64,000 nt of DNA from Nannobrachium achirus (Eukaryota > Chordata > Actinopteri > Myctophiformes > Myctophidae). How positions within the stretch are numbered: position 1 is the first letter of the stretch; every line of letters begins with the position of its first letter. Below are positions 42,371 through 52,690 of this stretch, piece after piece. The stretch covers positions 60,880,709-60,944,708 of the forward strand of contig OY997656.1 of the NCBI GenBank assembly GCA_963921795.1, read 5' to 3'. Below the pieces are notes generated by a model. That model was not told where the DNA came from, did not search any database, and saw only the letters and a program-made list of their open reading frames with translations. The position numbers were made by a program, and so were the translations under genes.

Positions 42371-45300
42371 TTGTCTAAAACTAGGCTTTTCATTTGAAGT
42401 GGACATTTGAAAGTTATTTTTTGGAAGACGGCTTTAAGCGCTGGTCATTGGGACCGCGTTGATCGGCGACAGTGAAAATATACATTGGCCTATGGATTTT
42501 TGCACGTTTTTGATTACCGTTTCGCGTTGAAACAAGAACCGACTGGATCAGTACACGGACCTGTTGCTCGGCCCGGCGTACCCGGCACCGTTTGGACGGA
42601 GTCACGGAGAGGAGCGGCCCGCCTGCACTGGGAGTTGATAGCGGGGTTCGGCCCGGCGTTTGGAAGAAGAGGACAGCGCGTCACAGCGGAGCTGCCCGGC
42701 CTGCACCCGGAGTTAATCGCGGAGTCCGGTCCAGCAACCCGGCGTTCGGCCAGGGCAACGAACGCAGCACCGTGGGACCGAGTGGAGCTTCCCGCCTGCA
42801 TTAGGAGGAGGTGATCGCGGCGTTTGGACAACGATCCGGCGGCGAACTACGCCGTTTTGCACCGACAAGGAGCAGCCGCTTGCACCAGTGGAGTTGATAA
42901 AACTCGAAGCTTTTTTGAAGTTTAAAGTCACGGTCACGGGCCCGTCAGCACACAGACAAAGAAAAGAAAGAGGTATGTAGCGCGCTACAAGGGTACTCTG
43001 GCCATGAAACAATTGTGTGCACACAGGTCTTTTACAAACCCAATGCATTGGTGGTTTACATTTTATGATTGCAATTTAACCTGTTCGTGGGTTCATGCTT
43101 GATGCTTCACTGTTTCATTTTATTCATTTTATGGTTGCAACCCGTTCGTGGGTCTTTTTTGAAGGTTTGAGGTTCTTATTGTTGGTTTTGCGCAGTTTTC
43201 CGATTTCACTGAAGGCACTGTTTTATCGTTGAACTGCTGGTATTATATTGCATTGCTGTTATTATGTCTGATGGTGTGAATCCAAATGAGTTATTCATGC
43301 ATGTTGAACAGCCCGCCACGGCTGAAACACCTACTGACGCAATGGGCGAACGTGAACTTGAATCTGCGCAGATTGAATCAGACACGCTGTCTGCAAAGCA
43401 TCCACAGCCCCCAGCGGCTGAAAATACAGGTCAAACCACTCCGAATGTCGAAACTGAGACCCATGTTACAAAACGAAAAAGCATACTGACACATAAAGCA
43501 CTGCTGGATAAACTGGAGACGTTGCAAAAGGAGAGAAAATCCAAGTTGAATAAGGCATCTAACCAACAAAAAAGCATTTTGGAGTGGATGCAAACTGGTC
43601 CCAAACATGAGGTACAATGCTTGTTTATGAAATATTTAAACATAATCAAGGAAGCAGGATGTGCCCAGAAGGCTCTGTTGCAAATATTGCCCCCAGAGGA
43701 GAAAGCAAAACACGATCTGTGGTTCAATGCAAAAATGATTAATGTCAATGATTTTGTTGATGAAGTGAATGCTTGGACCCAAAATGCAAAGGCTGTTGAA
43801 GATGATGATGATGATGATGATGATGACGACATGGAAAATCTAATTAAACCATCGGATAGCATTTCAAATGTGGAGAGTAAAACTGCTTCTAAAAGTCAGA
43901 CAAGGTCTGGAATCAGCAGGAACAGCAGCAGATCTTCCACAGCATCAGCTTGCCTACAGGCAGAGGCAGAGAGAGCTGCACTAGTGATCAAAACCGCTGC
44001 ATTAAAGGAGAAGTACGCTCTGGAGGAGCAGGAGAAAATTCTGTAAAGGAACAGAGAAATGATGGAGGAGCAGGAAGAAATGTTAAAAAGGAAAAAGGAA
44101 ATGATGGAGCTTGACGCTCAACTGAGGGCTACTGATGCCAAAATTGCAGTGTTAAACTCCCCCAGTCGCCAAGCCCTTTCCCTCACCCTTTCAGATGGAA
44201 TGGAATCTTATCACAGGAAAGGAACCATGTTAAAAGAACCCACAACTACAGTCAATCCTCAAGCTAAAGAGTTTATTCAAACTTTCACTCAGTTACCTCC
44301 ACAGCAACAGATAATTCAACTTCCTACGCAGCTATCTCTAATACCACAGCAACAGTCTATTCAACCACCACACCAGCAACAACCTGCTCAACAACCTGTG
44401 GTCCAACAACAACCATCGCTATGGCAAACACATTCTGTTCAACAACCTACACACCTGGAACAACAGCCAACACCCATTCAAATACAACCACCAACTGTTC
44501 AAAGAACACGTGTATCTTGGGATGCATTGCAGGGCAGTACTCAGGACACTTCAATATACGGGGGCCCTTCTGTTCAGCAAACAAACACAGCTACAACTCC
44601 CCAAAACAACGACACTTCCGCTATATGCAACCTGCTACAGAGACAAAATGACATAACGGCAATGCTAGTGGAGCAGCAAACCACTCATTTATTACCACCA
44701 AGAGAGATCCCTTGGTTTGATGGAGACCCCCTGCAATATAGGACCTTTATTCGGGCATTTGAACATTGTGTAGAGAAGAACACAAAAAATAGAGGTGATT
44801 GTTTGTATTTCTTGGAAAAATACACCAGGGGTCAGCCCAAGGAGCTTGTGCGTAGCTGTCAGCACATGGCACCAGATAGAGGCTACGACATGGCAAAATG
44901 CTTACTTGAACAACACTTCGGCGACGAATACAAAATCACAGCAGCTTACATGGAGAAGATGCTCAACTGGCCGTTGGTGAAGTCTGAAGACGCAAAATCT
45001 CTTCAAGCCTATGCTCTTTTCCTTCGGGAATGCTGTAATGCAATGGAGAATGTGTTGTATATGAGAGAACTCGATATGCCAGCGAACATGAAGATATTGG
45101 TTTCGAAACTCCCATTTAAGCTAAGAGAGAATTGGAGAGTCTCTGCATGTTCGATAATGGAAAGGCATCATCGAAGACCACAATTTACAGACATTGTCAC
45201 ATTCATCGAGCGGCAAGTCAAGATCATTTCAGATCCGGTCTTTGGAGACATCCAAAGTACACCACAGAATGCAGGAGGTAATAGGATGAAAACACAAATC

Positions 45301-47107
45301 AAACCCCGGTTCCAAGGAGACATGGTCCAAAGAAGACAAAGTTTTGCAACCACAGTTACCATTGACACCCCTATTACAGAAGACCAAGAAAGCTCTAACC
45401 CAGTTCAAAGGCAAGGTACTGTGGCCACTCAAAATCCAGTTTGTTTATGCTGCTCTGAAAATCACTCTCTGGACAGATGTCCTCAGATTGAAAAGAGAAC
45501 GCACAGGGACAAGATTACTTTTATGAGGAAAAAAGGAATCTGTTTTGGCTGTCTCCACATTGGACATCTTAGCAGGAATTGTAAGAAGCGTTTGACCTGC
45601 AATGTCTGCAACCAAAACCATCCCAGCATTCTACACATTAATTTTCAAGCGGAGACCGCAAGCAACACAAACCCAAACCAACCAAGAAACCCAGCAGTAA
45701 GTAATGCGCTTGTCTCTTTGCAAGCATATGGGCAAACAGGGGCCGGAGAGAGCAATGGCATTCTCTCCATCTTACCTGTACAGGTGAAGTCCATCGAGGG
45801 AGACAAAATTATTCAAACATACGCCTTCTTGGATCCAGGTAGCACCGATACATTTTGTTCAGAAGCCCTCATGAGAAAGCTGAACCTTAAAGGCAAGCAA
45901 ACACAAATCAGCTTATTGACTATGGGACCAAAGGCATCCGTCCCCAGCTACATACTTACCAACTTGGAGATTGCAAGCCTCACTGGTAATCAGTTTTATG
46001 AACTGCCTAAAGTCTACACCCAGAAGAGAATGCCAGTAAGTCCACATAACATCATCAAAGACAAAGAACTGTCTAAGTGGCAATACTTGGATGGTATTTC
46101 TGTCCCTCATATTCAGGCTCCTGTAGAGTTGTTGATAGGTACCAATGCCTCTAAACTGCTTGAGCCCAGGGGAGTGGTGAACAGCCGTGGCAATGGGCCA
46201 TACGCCATTAAGACCCTACTGGGGTGGGTCATTAATGGTCCCCCACCAAAAGACATTGAGGAGCGTAACAGTGGCTACCCAGCTGCTGCCAACAGGACCT
46301 CCATAATAAATATGGAGGAATTGCCCCACAAAGATTGTGGTGGTGTTGATAGGCAACACACTGGGCTAAGAACGCTGAAAAGGAATGATGACAAACTGAA
46401 CCCCATTCTGAAGGATGGGCTCCTAAGATTTGGCAGGAGGTTGAGTAGGGCAGAAATGTCTGAGGAACCCAAAATTCACCTCGCGAAAGACCTCCGTATT
46501 GCCAATCAAATCCGAAAGCCCACAAACAGATTTGGAAGGAGGTTGAGTAGGGCAGAGATGTCTGAGGAAGCCAAATTTCACCTCGCGAAAGACCTCCATG
46601 TTTCAAATCCAATCCTAAAGACCATCAACGAACACGTGGGACATGGTGGGACAAACCATGTTCACTCCAGAATAAGGAGAAACGACTGGAACATCGCTGC
46701 CAATGCAGCAACCAGAAAATGGTGTCCAACTCTCTTCTACAGGCACCACGGAAGGCCTCCTCAAAAGGAGATGAAGATGAGTCGAATGCATCTTGGACCG
46801 TTAATGGAAACCCTGGCTGATAAGAAGACCTGCCACTGCTATGGTAGCAGCAGAGGAAAAATATGGAGGGACAGCAGACCTCTCACAGACAAACAGGTTT
46901 CCTGCAAGAGTCCTGGTGACCTATGCCGACAGGACAGGACTGGAGCATTAGGCACTAACGTGGACTAAAATGAGTTCACTGGTTTGCCCAGCCACAGTTA
47001 TGATTTTGATTGATTTTGTTTTTGTTTTGTATATTGTTTTGGCTCCATTATTTGAATATTGTTTGAATTGTTCCTGGCCTCCTGCCATCCTCAATTAGGG
47101 GCCGGAG

Positions 47108-47485
47108 TGTTGGAGCCAAAATACAATTGTTTATTATTTTTATTCATCACAGAGGTGTGGTACTGTCTGTCGCCATGGCAACCGCCACAGGGGGGTGGGT
47201 ACTGCCACAGGGGGTGGTTACATTTAACCTTGACAATGGCCGTGGCAACTCAGGTGTGCAAAGGGGAAAACGCCAAACAGTTTTAGACCGTGTCGTGTGT
47301 CGCCACGCAGGTTTTGTTGGCTTTCAATAATTTTTTTGGATCACTGTATGTCTTAACTTTATGCAAAATAAAAGGATTGTAATATCCAAACTGAGACAAC
47401 TTTTTGGACATTGAATTTCACGCACGCGTCCTACTAAGGCAACCCGATGCCCCTCGCTGTAGGTCTACAGGTAAAGGCTTCTACA
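47108..47485 (+). repeat. Right LTR of the BEL/Pao element
   Basis: 378 bp, nearly identical to the left LTR, followed by the second GTTTC. Confidence 0.92.
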
Positions 47486-47765
47486 GTTTCTGTGCAACAA
47501 CTGTAAACATGCTTTCATGTTTAGAAGCCTTCTGTAGCTTACATCACACACTAGTGATGGCCATGGCTTTGATGCCATCTTAGATTAGATGTCGACCTGT
47601 TTGACACTGCAGAAATATAATTGCCTTCTTAGATGCATTAACGAGCATCAACTAGCATCACCTGGTCACAGAAACAAAAACCTCCACTCTGCAGTGCTCT
47701 AAATTATTTTTCTTCTTTTTTTTTGTAATTGTCTGAGGGCCACTCCAACTTCATTGGCGGGCCTC
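47486..47765. other. Flank of the BEL/Pao element
   Basis: Presumed continuation of the zinc-finger gene intron. No exon is recognised. Confidence 0.4.
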
Positions 47766-47769
47766 CAGT

Positions 47770-48440
47770 TGAATATTGATTGACTTTATTAGAAGTTTGC
47801 ATGGAAAAAGGTACAGTTTCATGACGGTACAGTTCACTGGTACAAGGCCAACTTTTCAGGGCGATTTTAAAGGATGCTAGTGATCCACACTCCTTTAAGG
47901 CCTTCGGTAGGGCGTTCCACATGTTGGTTGTATAGCAGAAGAACGAATTTGACCCTTTGTTTGAGTTGACTTTGGGTTGAATGTGATCTGTGGCGCTGCC
48001 TCTGGTGTTGTAATTGTGGACGTCCTTAACGTTTATAAAGTATTTTGACAGGTACATGGGTATCATAGTGGTGTAGTGTATCTTGTACACCAGTATTTAG
48101 TCAGGTACATGGGTATCTTAGTGGTGTAGTGTATCTTGTAGACCAGTATTTAGTCAGGTACATGGGTATCTTAGTGGTGTAGTGTATCTTGTAGACCAGT
48201 ATTTAGTCAGGTACATGGGTATCTTAGTGGTGTAGTGTATCTTGTAGACCAGTATTTAGTCAGGTACATGGGTATCTCAGTGGTGTAGTGTATCTTGTAG
48301 ACCAGTATTTAGTCAGGTACATGGGTATCTTAGTGGTGTAGTGTATCTTGTACACCAGTATTTAGTCAGGTACATGGGTATCTTAGTGGTGTAGTGTATC
48401 TTGTACACCAGGCCCATTGCAAGTTGCTGTACTCTGTCAT
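47770..48440 (-). mobile_element. 5'-truncated LINE with internal VNTR, copy 2
   Basis: Minus strand; GATTGACTTTATTAGAAGTT at the 3' end, then coding sequence for SNSFFCYTTNMWNALPKALK and VHNYNTRGSATDHIQPKV, close to the ORF at 25967-26714. About seven 53-bp units (48050-48415) replace the YKIHYTT region, after which AMGL-type sequence resumes. Same structure as copy 1 at 15780-17430. Confidence 0.75.
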
Positions 48441-48452
48441 CTACTCTGAACA

Positions 48453-48515
48453 CGCACCCAGCCCCCACTGTCATAATATTTAATCAAATTAAATAGTATG
48501 ACAGTGTGGGTGTGT
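48453..48515. repeat. Hairpin, 25-bp stem with CAA loop
   Basis: CCCACTGTCATAATATTTAAT and ATTAAATAGTATGACAGTG pair almost fully around CAA, extended by GCACCCAG/GGGTGTG. It abuts the truncated LINE. Might be a small foldback element or a structured RNA. Confidence 0.7.
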
Positions 48516-49560
48516 CCCTCAGCTAAAAGCATAATGCAGCATTCACTCGTCCAGGCCAGGCAGGAAGCCATGCCTACATGTAAACTCTGCTTCTGTATTG
48601 TATGAGCTTTGTTCACTGTATATGTTAGGGGTGTAACGATACATTTTTATAGTGATTCAATACATATCACGATACATGGTTGACGATACGATACATGGAC
48701 GATATTGGTTCATGCTGTGAATAGTGGCACTAAGGAGCCATGCTACATGTTGCGACGATTTATTCCATTGAAAATGGTTTTGAATAAAGTTTAGAGCTCC
48801 CCCAAAAAAACTCTATTTTTGCAAGACGTATTAAGGTTTACAAAAACCGAACATTTTCGGTTCCTTTAATAAAATGAATTAAATAATCGGAGGCCTCAAC
48901 GAAGCCCCGTTCTAGCCCTGGATCCAAGCCGCCTACCAAGCTCTCTTTCCACCGGCCCGTAATCGGGTAACGTCGCTGAAACGCGCCGCCCAATCCAATA
49001 CAAAGTCACATCTTTAGAGGATATTTTCTCTGAACTGTGTTCCTAGTGCAGTGGAAACGTTTTTTTTTGCGGCTGAATAGCTTCAGATCGGTCTTCTAAA
49101 AAATAAAACAGCCGATTGCTAACTGTTAGCTCTCGGCCTCCATTTCACGTTCATAACACTGTCTGCAGAAAAAACACAAGCCACTTCTTCGTGGTTAACC
49201 GGATGTTACTATGAAGCCTTATGGAGGAATGGCTGGCACTCTAGCGGCCACTTGTGGCCCCTGGCAGTCATCGTGTTAAAAAACACTCCAAAAAAGAAAG
49301 GAAACCTTGGAAAACCCACATACCAGTAATGACAAACAGAACTCCTTCGGTAGCAGATGATTAGATGATAGCCAAGCACAGACTCACTCTAGACTCTCAG
49401 ACTCTTCGCCCAGCAGCAGATCCACTAAGATCCTGAAGATCCTCAAGGACCAAGAGGCAGGACGGGACAGTCTCAGCCCAGAGTGACCTCTGATGATAAC
49501 AACCAACCTTCTTCACAGTGTAGATTAAGGATCTCAGAGAGTTGAAAGATGCTGTCAAAC
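48516..49560. repeat. hAT-like MITE left end and unassigned sequence
   Basis: TAGGGGTGTAACGATACATT at about 48628 with repeated ACGATACATGG words is a common hAT-type MITE start; no right end was found. The rest to 49560 has no recognisable gene. Confidence 0.4.
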
Positions 49561-49564
49561 GGGG

Positions 49565-49765
49565 GGTCCCGTGTCCTCTAATGCACATCAGACTGAGGGG
49601 TCCTCTAATGCACATCAGACTGAGGGGTCCTCTAATGCACATCAGACTGAGGGGTCCTCTAATGCACATCAGACTGAGGGGTCCTCTAATGCACATCAGA
49701 CTGAGGGGTCCTCTAATGCACATCAGACTGAGGGGTCCTCTAATGCACATCAAACTAAGGGGTCC
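49565..49765. repeat. 27-bp tandem array, about seven units
   Basis: Units of GGGGTCCTCTAATGCACATC and AGACTGA. The length is a multiple of three so frames stay open on both strands (for example RGPLMHIRL), which is not evidence of coding. Confidence 0.9.
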
Positions 49766-50219
49766 TTGGCATTCAAACGGTTGAGAAGGGATAGCATCCA
49801 TGTTCCGCGCTTACCCGACCCCAGAGCCATTTAAGGAGAGTTGCGTCACCTCCGTTCACTTCATCAGAGTGAGTCTACATAGACCTCTATTGGTGAATGG
49901 TGACAAAGCTCCGAAACGGAAGTTAACAGAGTTAATTGCAGTTCATTGGAGCGACCGTAGAAACAGAGGGACTTCTGCCAGTCATAGTGACTACCTTTTC
50001 CATCCAGTTTTTAGAGGCTGTGTACGTGGAGGCGATACCTTTCTATGTCTATGATTTGGAGTTACAAGAACCACGTGACCGGCGCTGTTCTCTGACATCG
50101 TCAATGGTGCAACTCTCCAACAGATGGCTCTGCCTGAACCTAAACATAAACCTAGGGAACAGAGAACGGGGGGAACATAGAACCAGGGGAACATGGGCCT
50201 GACCGCGGCTTCTACTCCA
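49766..50219. other. No recognised gene
   Basis: Non-repetitive except for the CTCCAACAGATGGCTCTGCC segment (50116), repeated near 50728. Confidence 0.35.
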
Positions 50220-50967
50220 TCTGATCTTCTACTCCAAGGCCTGTATGAGTCTCTTCAGCTGGTCCAGCCTCTCCAGCAGAAGAAGAAAGCCTAACCCTAA
50301 ACCTGGGGAACAGAGAACATGGGGAACAGAGAACCAGGGGAACATAGAACCAGGGGAACACAGAACCAGGGGAACATGGGCCTGACCACGGCTTCTACTC
50401 CAGCAGATCTTCTACTCCAAGGCTAGTCTGGTAGGATTCACCTTGAAACATGGGCTGCATATTGTTGTAGTGTTTTTGGTTGGTTTCTGTTCTGGATGTT
50501 TTGAAGGTTTGCACAGGGCTCTACTTCCTGTATTGTCCCAGCTCAGATTCTGAGCCTGGGACAACTTCCTGCCCAGGAATATCATAGTTTTGGCCCAGAG
50601 GTTCTTCTCGCCCCCCTAGTGGTGAGAAAAAAACCTCACTCAGATTGCTCCAAGGCCTGTATGAGCCTCTTCAGCTGGTCCAGCCTCTCCAGCAGAAGAA
50701 GAAAGAGACCTCCATGTTTCAACACAACTCTCCAACAGATGGCTCTGCCTAACCCTAAACGTAAACCTGGGGAACAGAGAACCAGGAGAACATGGGCCTG
50801 ACCACGGCTTCTACTCCAGCAGATCTTCTACTCCAAGGCCTGTATGAGCCTCTTCAGTTGGTCCAGCCTCTCCAGCAGAAGAAGAAAGCCTAACCCTAAA
50901 CGAGAACATGGGGAACATAGAACCAGGGGAACACAGAACCAGGAGAACATGGGCCTGACCACGGCTT
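50220..50967 (-). repeat. Reiterated 3' end of the coiled-coil ORF
   Basis: AAGGCCTGTATGAGTCTCTT and CAGCTGGTCCAGCCTCTCCA, the complement of the last codons of the 50968-52047 ORF, recur at about 50236, 50651 and 50838, separated by AACAGAGAACCAGGGGAACA segments. These are partial duplications downstream of the ORF. Confidence 0.8.
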
Positions 50968-52047
50968 CTACTCCAAGGCCTGTATGAGTCTCTTCAGCTG
51001 GTCCAGCCTCTCCAGCATCTCCTCCTTGGCTTGGCGGCCCTGCTCCGCCAGGCTGTGCAGGCGCTCCTGCATGGTCCGCCGGGCCTCCATGGCGAGCACC
51101 GCCTTCTCCTCCAGCTCCTCCACCTGCTCGTCCTTCTCCTGCGCTGCCTCCTCCATCACGCGGACCAGGCCCTCCTGGTGCGCCGGGGCGTCCCGCGCCG
51201 CCGCCAGCCTCCGCTCCCCCATGGCCCGCGCCAGCCTCTCCTGCGCCGCGCGTCGCTCCTCCATGGCACGCGAGAGGCTCTCCAGCGCCGCCCGCTCCTC
51301 GTCCATGCTCTGCGCCAGCCGCGCCTGCGCCGTGCCGCGCTCCTCCATGGCCCGCGACAGCCGCTCCTGCGCCGCGCGCCGCGCCTCCGTGGTGACCGCC
51401 AGACGCTCCATGGCGAGCCGCCGCAGCTCCATGGCGTGCGCCAGACGCTTCCGCGCCGCCCGGCGCTCCTTCATGGCCGTGGCCACGCGGTCCTCCTCCA
51501 TGGCCTGCACCAGGCGCTCCTGGATCAGACGCTCCTCCATCACCTGGGCCGTCCTCCGCTCCTCCAGCGCCTCCAAGCGGTCCTCCATCAGCCGCGACAG
51601 CTTCTCCTCCAGGGCCGCCAGCGCCGGGCCCTCGCCGCCCGGCGTGGCCCTCGACATCCTCTCATCCAGGACCCGCGCCAGCCTTTCATCCATGATCTGT
51701 TCCATGCGCTCTTCCATCATCTGCTCCATCCGCTCTTCCATCATCTGTTCCATTCTTTCTTCCATCATCTGTTCCATCCTCTCTTCGATGACCTGTGCCA
51801 TCCTCTCCTCCATGGCCTTTGCCGTCCTCTCTTCCATGGCCGCCGTCGTCTCTTCTTCGGTCTCTTCCACGACCTGTGCCGTCCTCTCTTCTTCTGCCCT
51901 TGCCATGCTCTCTTCCACAGTCTGAGCCAGACTTCCCTTCATGGCCTGTGCTGGACTTGTGCATGTAGCTTGCAGCATATTCTCGTCTTCCGTGTCCTTC
52001 TGCGTACTCCCGTCTTCCGTGTCCTGTGGTGGACTCTGGTCCCCCAT
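50968..52047 (-). CDS. Glu/Arg/Met-rich coiled-coil protein, uncharacterised
   Basis: 359 residues from a good start context (GCGGCCATGG). After an acidic, Gln-rich head (MGDQSPPQDTEDGSTQKDTE), nearly all the rest is helix-forming repeats: MEERMEQM runs, then LEERRTAQVMEERL, AMEERRAAQERLARAMGER and a final LLERLDQLKRLIQALE-like segment (EEMLERLDQLKRLIQALE). No Pro breaks from about residue 140 on. This suggests one long coiled coil, as in trichohyalin- or filament-like proteins. Codons are far more GC-rich than the surroundings. Opposite-strand frames are also open, so coding is probable but not proven. No family can be named. Confidence 0.5.
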   Translation of the reverse strand: MGDQSPPQDTEDGSTQKDTEDENMLQATCTSPAQAMKGSLAQTVEESMARAEEERTAQVVEETEEETTAAMEERTAKAMEERMAQVIEERMEQMMEERMEQMMEERMEQMMEERMEQIMDERLARVLDERMSRATPGGEGPALAALEEKLSRLMEDRLEALEERRTAQVMEERLIQERLVQAMEEDRVATAMKERRAARKRLAHAMELRRLAMERLAVTTEARRAAQERLSRAMEERGTAQARLAQSMDEERAALESLSRAMEERRAAQERLARAMGERRLAAARDAPAHQEGLVRVMEEAAQEKDEQVEELEEKAVLAMEARRTMQERLHSLAEQGRQAKEEMLERLDQLKRLIQALE

Positions 52048-52300
52048 GGCCGCTGGCAGCCCGAGAGGATGTCACTAAGCTGCTGCTACGCTTTCTGTCT
52101 CGACGGGCTGCCTTGCTTAACAACCGAGTGAAAGCTGATCTCTGCGCTCTTCCTGAGATTTAAGTATGGGCCGGACCCTTCGCTATCCAGTCGTGGATAA
52201 CGTCACGTGATGTCACTAGACTATCATCTGGTGACGTCACACCACCCTCCACCTGTCCAACCATTCATACAACTCAACAAATACCACGCTGTCACTGTAC
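52048..52300 (-). promoter_or_regulatory. Possible promoter region of the coiled-coil ORF
   Basis: On the minus strand an E-box-like word with an adjacent CRE half-site (ATCACGTGACGTTATCC, about 52195-52211) lies about 150 bp above the ATG, followed by ACTTAAATCTC. Proposed from motif and position only. Confidence 0.25.
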
Positions 52301-52430
52301 TGGCTCCATCGCCTGAAGAAGAGTAGGACACTGTGGGCCCTATTCTTGTCACTGCCTTACCTGGTAGCCTTACCCTCTACCCACAAATTATGGGCAAGGC
52401 AGCTGGTACTGTCCCTAAACGGTATCTTGG

Positions 52431-52618
52431 GGACACTATACCCGCTATGCATTATGGGGACGCTATACCCGCTATGCATTATGGGGACGCTATACCCGCT
52501 ATGCATTCTGGGGATGCTATACCCGCTATGCATTATGGGGACGCTATACCCACTATGCATTATGGGGACGCTATACCCGCTATGCATTATGGGGACGCTA
52601 TACCCGCTATGCATTATG
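52431..52618. repeat. 27-bp tandem array, seven units
   Basis: Units of GGGGACGCTATACCCGCTAT and GCATTAT. TACCCGCTATGC is shared with variants of the adjacent satellite. Confidence 0.92.
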
Positions 52619-52690
52619 CTGACTCTGTTATTTGCCCATGGAGGTTAAATTGCTATTTTGGCCGCCACGCAGGTTTAGGAAAGCACAGCG

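Larger units (their letters stand above)
41985..47485 (+). mobile_element. BEL/Pao LTR retrotransposon (fossil, broken)
   Basis: LTRs at 41985-42370 and 47108-47485 start TGTTGGAGCC and end TTCTACA; the 5-bp duplication GTTTC flanks the element. The two LTRs are almost identical, so insertion was recent. Parts: GC-rich leader to about 43260, a gag-like region with a Gln/Pro-rich stretch and zinc knuckles around 45450-45650, an aspartic-protease-like region around 45800-46250, and an integrase-like remnant around 46380-46960. Coding content is incomplete, with one large internal loss and about one further interruption. Read as a non-autonomous fossil. It sits in an intron of the opposite-strand zinc-finger gene. 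Confidence 0.9.

Noticed and set aside
49397-49834. ORFs over the 27-bp array
   Set aside because: Same reason: period divisible by three, low complexity.
51031-52131. Plus-strand ORFs of 366 and 313 residues opposite the coiled-coil ORF
   Set aside because: His/Leu/Arg/Pro- or Ser-rich frames with no domain; shadows of a GC-rich, period-3 repetitive minus-strand ORF.
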